A stretch of DNA of 25,118 nt from Bacillota bacterium (GTDB lineage Bacteria > Bacillota > Clostridia > Christensenellales > CAG-138), in the NCBI GenBank assembly GCA_016288175.1, contig JAEEYN010000005.1, forward strand, positions 1 through 25,118. Reading direction: 5' to 3'. Position 1 is the stretch's first letter. Every line of letters starts with the position of its first letter. The position numbers and the translations under genes are program-made. Shown here in pieces: positions 22,069-25,118 of this stretch. The notes below the pieces were generated by a model. That model was not told the origin of the DNA. It made no database searches and saw nothing but the letters and a program-made list of their open reading frames with translations.

Positions 22069-23319
22069 ATGAACATCACGGTTGTATGCGACGTTCTCGG
22101 CAAAGAGAACAACGGAACGACCACTGCGGCGATGAATCTTATCCGCAGTATGAAGGCCAAGGGCCATCATGTCCGCGTAGTCTGCCCCGACCCGGAGAGA
22201 AAGGGGGAGAAGGATTTCTTTGTCGTTCCGCAGTATAATCTTCTGTTTTTGAAAAAGTATCTCCAAAAGAACGGCGTATCGCTCGCGAAACCCGTTAAGA
22301 AGACGCTCGAAGAGGCGATCGAAGGCGCGGACGTCGTGCATATGCTGATCCCGTTCATGCTCAGCCGCTCGGCGCTCAAGATCTGCCGCGCGAAGGGCAT
22401 TCCCGTTACGGCGGGTTTCCACTGCCAGGCGGAAAACTTCACTTCCCATATCTTCCTGAAGGATTCCCGCCTTGCGGCAAAGCTGGTCTACCATAATTTC
22501 TATAACAGGTTCTATCGCTATGTGGATGCCGTCCATTATCCGACGCGCTTCATCTGCGATATCTTCGAAAACGAGACCGCGCCGACGAACCGTTACGTGA
22601 TCTCCAACGGCGTGCATAAGCGTTTCAAACCGCTTGAGAACAAGAACTGCGAAAAAAAACCGGACGAGCCGTTCACAATCGTTTTTACAGGCCGTTACAG
22701 CAAGGAAAAATCCCATAAGGTGCTGATCGACGGCGTCGCGCAGTCGAAATACTCGGACCGCATCCGTCTCGTTTTCGCGGGAAGCGGTCCCCTCGAGGAA
22801 AAACTGAAAAAATACGCCGCAAAGAAGCTCGTAAACCAGCCGGAATTCCGTTTTTTCAGCAGGGACAAGCTGATCGAGGAGCTGCATAATGCGGATCTTT
22901 ATGTCCATCCCGCGGAGATCGAGATCGAAGCCATCGCCTGCCTCGAAGCGATCTGCAGCGGTCTTGTGCCGGTGATCGCGGATTCCCCGCGCAGCGCAAC
23001 GCGCTATTTCGCGCTCGATGAAAAGAACCTTTTCCGGTTCAACGACCCCGCAGACCTTGCCGCGAAGATCGACTGGTGGCTCGAACACCCCGAAGAGCGC
23101 AGGAAGCGCAGCGATGAATACTCGGAAATGAGGGGACAGTTCGATTTCGATAACTGCATGGATCAGATGGAGCGCATGCTCTACGAGACCGCAGCGAAGA
23201 AACGCCGCACCGGATCCCGTGGGAACGGGTACGCGGCGGACGAATTCGCGGAGGCCGGCCTTTCCGAAGGATATTTCCCCGGCGAAGAACTGACTGCGGA
23301 GGTCGCTGCCAATGGCTGA
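22069..23319 (+). CDS. Glycosyltransferase, family 4-like (GT-B)
   Basis: A 416-aa protein. The N-terminal Rossmann half (MNITVVCDVLGKENNGTTTAAMNLIRSM) is an acceptor domain. The C-terminal donor half starts near residue 205 (FTGRYSKEKSHKVLIDG) and contains HPAEIEIEAIACLEAICSG at about 279-297, the E-x7-E region of GT4 retaining enzymes. Overlap with an acyltransferase gene suggests glycolipid synthesis, for example glycosylation of diacylglycerol, but the sugar and acceptor are unknown. The start is ATG 22069, judged by similarity; the frame stays open upstream to 22012 and no good ribosome site is visible. The last 40 residues are a low-complexity tail that hosts the next gene's ribosome site. 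Confidence 0.9.
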   Translation: MNITVVCDVLGKENNGTTTAAMNLIRSMKAKGHHVRVVCPDPERKGEKDFFVVPQYNLLFLKKYLQKNGVSLAKPVKKTLEEAIEGADVVHMLIPFMLSRSALKICRAKGIPVTAGFHCQAENFTSHIFLKDSRLAAKLVYHNFYNRFYRYVDAVHYPTRFICDIFENETAPTNRYVISNGVHKRFKPLENKNCEKKPDEPFTIVFTGRYSKEKSHKVLIDGVAQSKYSDRIRLVFAGSGPLEEKLKKYAAKKLVNQPEFRFFSRDKLIEELHNADLYVHPAEIEIEAIACLEAICSGLVPVIADSPRSATRYFALDEKNLFRFNDPADLAAKIDWWLEHPEERRKRSDEYSEMRGQFDFDNCMDQMERMLYETAAKKRRTGSRGNGYAADEFAEAGLSEGYFPGEELTAEVAANG

Positions 23320-24160
23320 CGGGAAGAAAAAGGAAAAAATCATCGATCCGGAGACGGGGAAGCGCGTCATTTACTATTCCAGCCTTGAAAACGACGACTT
23401 TGCCGGGAACGAGATCAACCGGGAACCCGTCGGCGAAGACTTCGTTTATATTCATAAGAACATCTTCTGGCGCATCGCGGAATTCTTCCTGTATTATATC
23501 GTTGCGCTGCCCGCAGTCTGGCTGATCTGCAAGGTGGGTTTCGGCCTTCGGATCAAAAACCGTAAAGCGATCCGCAAGGTCCGGAAGACCGGGTATTTCC
23601 TTTACGGCAACCACACCCATTTCTCGGATGCGTACATCGCTCCGATCGTCGCCGCGCCGAAGAAGGCGTTCATTATCGCGAACCCGGACGCCGTTTCGAT
23701 CCCGGGTATCCGCGCGATCGTCGTGATGCTCGGCTGCCTGCCGATCCCGACGGAACGCAAAGCGATGAAGAATTTCGTCGGCGCCGTCAACACCAGGATC
23801 GCCGAAGGGAAATGCGTTGCGGTCTACCCCGAAGCGCATATCTGGCCCTATTATACCGGGATCCGTCCGTTTTCCGCGAACGCTTTCCATTATCAGGCAA
23901 AGCTCGCCGTGCCCGCCGTTCCGATGGTCACGACATACCGCAACAGAACGTTCTTCGGCATCAAGCTCAATAAACCCGGCATGACGCTCACGATCGGCGA
24001 ACCGATTTGGCCGGATCCGGCGCTCAGCGAACGGGAAAACAGACAAAAGCTGCGCGATCAAGTCTATGATTATATGAAAAAAATCTCCGACAATACGCCG
24101 CAGTACGAGCATATCATCTATCGGAAAAAGAAGGAAGAAGAAACCGCGACCGGCGAATAA
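23312..24160 (+). CDS. Lysophospholipid/glycerol-phosphate acyltransferase (PlsC-like)
   Basis: A 282-aa membrane-associated protein. The acyltransferase motif NHxxxxD appears as NHTHFSD at residues 100-106. A later block (YPEAHIWPYYTGIRPF, near 172) stands where PlsC has the EGTR motif, here with EAH. A hydrophobic segment lies at about 52-75 (WRIAEFFLYYIVALPAVWLIC). The family moves an acyl chain onto lysophosphatidate or a related lipid. The ATG overlaps the glycosyltransferase stop by 8 bp, with GGAGG upstream, so the pair is one operon. Many distant PlsC homologues use other acceptors, so I do not assign a gene symbol. A strong terminator follows. Confidence 0.92.
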   Translation: MADGKKKEKIIDPETGKRVIYYSSLENDDFAGNEINREPVGEDFVYIHKNIFWRIAEFFLYYIVALPAVWLICKVGFGLRIKNRKAIRKVRKTGYFLYGNHTHFSDAYIAPIVAAPKKAFIIANPDAVSIPGIRAIVVMLGCLPIPTERKAMKNFVGAVNTRIAEGKCVAVYPEAHIWPYYTGIRPFSANAFHYQAKLAVPAVPMVTTYRNRTFFGIKLNKPGMTLTIGEPIWPDPALSERENRQKLRDQVYDYMKKISDNTPQYEHIIYRKKKEEETATGE

Positions 24161-24174
24161 TACCGGGCCGAATC

Positions 24175-24208
24175 AGCAAGCGTTCCCGCATCGGAACGCT
24201 TGCTTTTT
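24175..24208 (+). terminator. Rho-independent terminator after the acyltransferase gene
   Basis: A perfect 12-bp stem, AGCAAGCGTTCC (24175-24186) with GGAACGCTTGCT (24193-24204), loop CGCATC, followed by a run of five T. Confidence 0.92.
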
Positions 24209-24318
24209 CGCGTTCGGGAGCCCCGTTAAGGAGCAGTTTTGCGGCGCCTTTTGAAAGCCCGGATCGGCACGAAATCCGAGACAATAAAAACCAAAAAAAT
24301 AAAAAATTGAAAAAAAGC

Positions 24319-24347
24319 TTGCAATTGCTGAAAAATAATGATATTAT
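24319..24347 (+). promoter_or_regulatory. Promoter of the C39-like gene (TTGCAA type)
   Basis: TTGCAA (24319-24324), 17-nt spacer, TATTAT (24342-24347). Start expected near 24354, giving a very short leader of about 20 nt that contains the AAAGGTGG ribosome site. Confidence 0.7.
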
Positions 24348-24375
24348 ATCCGAACCGAAAGGTGGTGAACCCCGT

Positions 24376-25118
24376 TTGTATAAAAGGACAAGCGTTAAAA
24401 ACATACTGAAATCGTTGCTGGTGATCGCGCTTACATTGGCGCTGGCGCTCGGTTTCGCGAAGCCTTTTGCCGCGAAAGCGGAGGCGGACGAGCCGGGTCT
24501 CGGCGACAATGATTATTATATTCCGGATGATACCGATCCGTTCGCAACGGAGGATTACCGCCGCTGGGCGCAGGCCGATCCCCGCTGGGGCGGCATCCGC
24601 CTCGGTACGCACGGAAGGACCGTTGCCGAAGCCGGCTGCCTCGTGACCTCAATCACGAAGCTGATCATTCAGAGCGGCTATCGAGATGCTTCGGATTTCA
24701 ACGTTGCGACCCTTGTCAATTGGCTCAATGCCCATGGCGGGCTTTCAAGCGAGGGCAACCTGTATTGGCAGAAGCCGGCTGAAATGATCGAGGGCTTCGA
24801 ATACGAGGGCATGGACTATAACTGCGGCTATTCCTCGAACTCGTCCTTCCAGAACAAAGTTCTCAATCTTGCCGCGCAGAACAAGCATATCGTGCTGACC
24901 GTTAAGAATTACGGCCATTATGTTGCCGTCGACAACGCAAAGAGCCTCGAGATGGGCGCGGTCTATATCATGGATTCGCTCAATAACGTTTCCGGCAATG
25001 CCGATATTGCTCTTACGAGCCGCTATTCCTATGTCAACCGCCTTGCGATCTATTCCGGCAACAACGCGCAGGATTCCGACTATATCTCGCGCTGCAGCTT
25101 CGCAATGACGCATTTCAA
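24376..25118 (+). CDS. Secreted C39-like cysteine peptidase family protein, partial
   Basis: The frame is open to the right edge of the window (247 residues visible). It starts at TTG 24376 with AAAGGTGG 10 nt upstream; no other start is in frame. A signal peptide covers about residues 1-37 (LVIALTLALALGF, cleavage after KPFAAKA). After an acidic linker, the catalytic-type region begins: WAQADPRWGGIRLG at about 62-75, the Cys motif AGCLVTSITKL with Cys near 87, and the His motif GHYVAVDNA with His near 181. This is the Peptidase_C39_2 pattern, a papain-like fold. Such secreted proteins may cleave peptides or wall material; the substrate is not known. Confidence 0.85.
   Translation, partial: MYKRTSVKNILKSLLVIALTLALALGFAKPFAAKAEADEPGLGDNDYYIPDDTDPFATEDYRRWAQADPRWGGIRLGTHGRTVAEAGCLVTSITKLIIQSGYRDASDFNVATLVNWLNAHGGLSSEGNLYWQKPAEMIEGFEYEGMDYNCGYSSNSSFQNKVLNLAAQNKHIVLTVKNYGHYVAVDNAKSLEMGAVYIMDSLNNVSGNADIALTSRYSYVNRLAIYSGNNAQDSDYISRCSFAMTHF

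Overview
The window looks like part of a chromosome from an uncultured, fairly GC-rich member of the Clostridia (Bacillota), most likely from an animal gut or rumen. This is inferred from strong AGGAGG-type ribosome sites, sigma-A promoters with 17-nt spacers, lipoprotein signal peptides, an XRE regulator fused to membrane helices, a cell-wall sorting-like C-terminus and a cohesin/dockerin pair. I see no phage, IS element, CRISPR array, tRNA or rRNA.

Layout. (1) 1-1971, minus strand: a three-gene operon with an ECF sigma factor, a membrane protein that is probably its anti-sigma partner, and a lipoprotein cut by the window edge. (2) 2175-10115, plus strand: a citrate lyase operon with a clear promoter: citD, citE, citF, citC, an unexpected membrane-anchored RCC1-repeat protein, a citX-citG fusion, then murI and a terminator. 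The enzyme subunits and the cofactor and activation enzymes are all present; no citrate transporter or oxaloacetate decarboxylase lies in the window. (3) 10138-17784, plus: two large secreted modular proteins, each with its own promoter and terminator. The first ends in a type I-like dockerin. The second carries two cohesins and a sorting-like C-terminal anchor. Neither has a recognisable glycoside hydrolase. Instead they share adhesin-type modules (choice-of-anchor J/cleaved adhesin, Ig-like, beta-propeller-like, a jelly-roll-like module), and the second contains a DUF2436-like module known from Porphyromonas gingipain haemagglutinin regions. I read this as a possible cellulosome-like assembly built from adhesins, and it is the most interesting part of the window. 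(4) 17805-19227, plus: an unrecognised 214-aa protein and an MBL-fold hydrolase. (5) 19341-20027, minus: an XRE-type regulator with four membrane helices, apparently on a leaderless transcript. (6) 20335-25118, plus: a PAP2-like membrane protein, a lipoprotein, a glycosyltransferase/acyltransferase pair, and the start of a secreted C39-like peptidase.

Themes. Much of the window concerns the cell envelope. Four independent transcription units use the same promoter architecture: a TTGCAA -35 box, 17 nt, then a TATAAT-like -10. Large antisense open frames under citE-citC and under both modular proteins are shadows of GC-rich codon usage and were not annotated.
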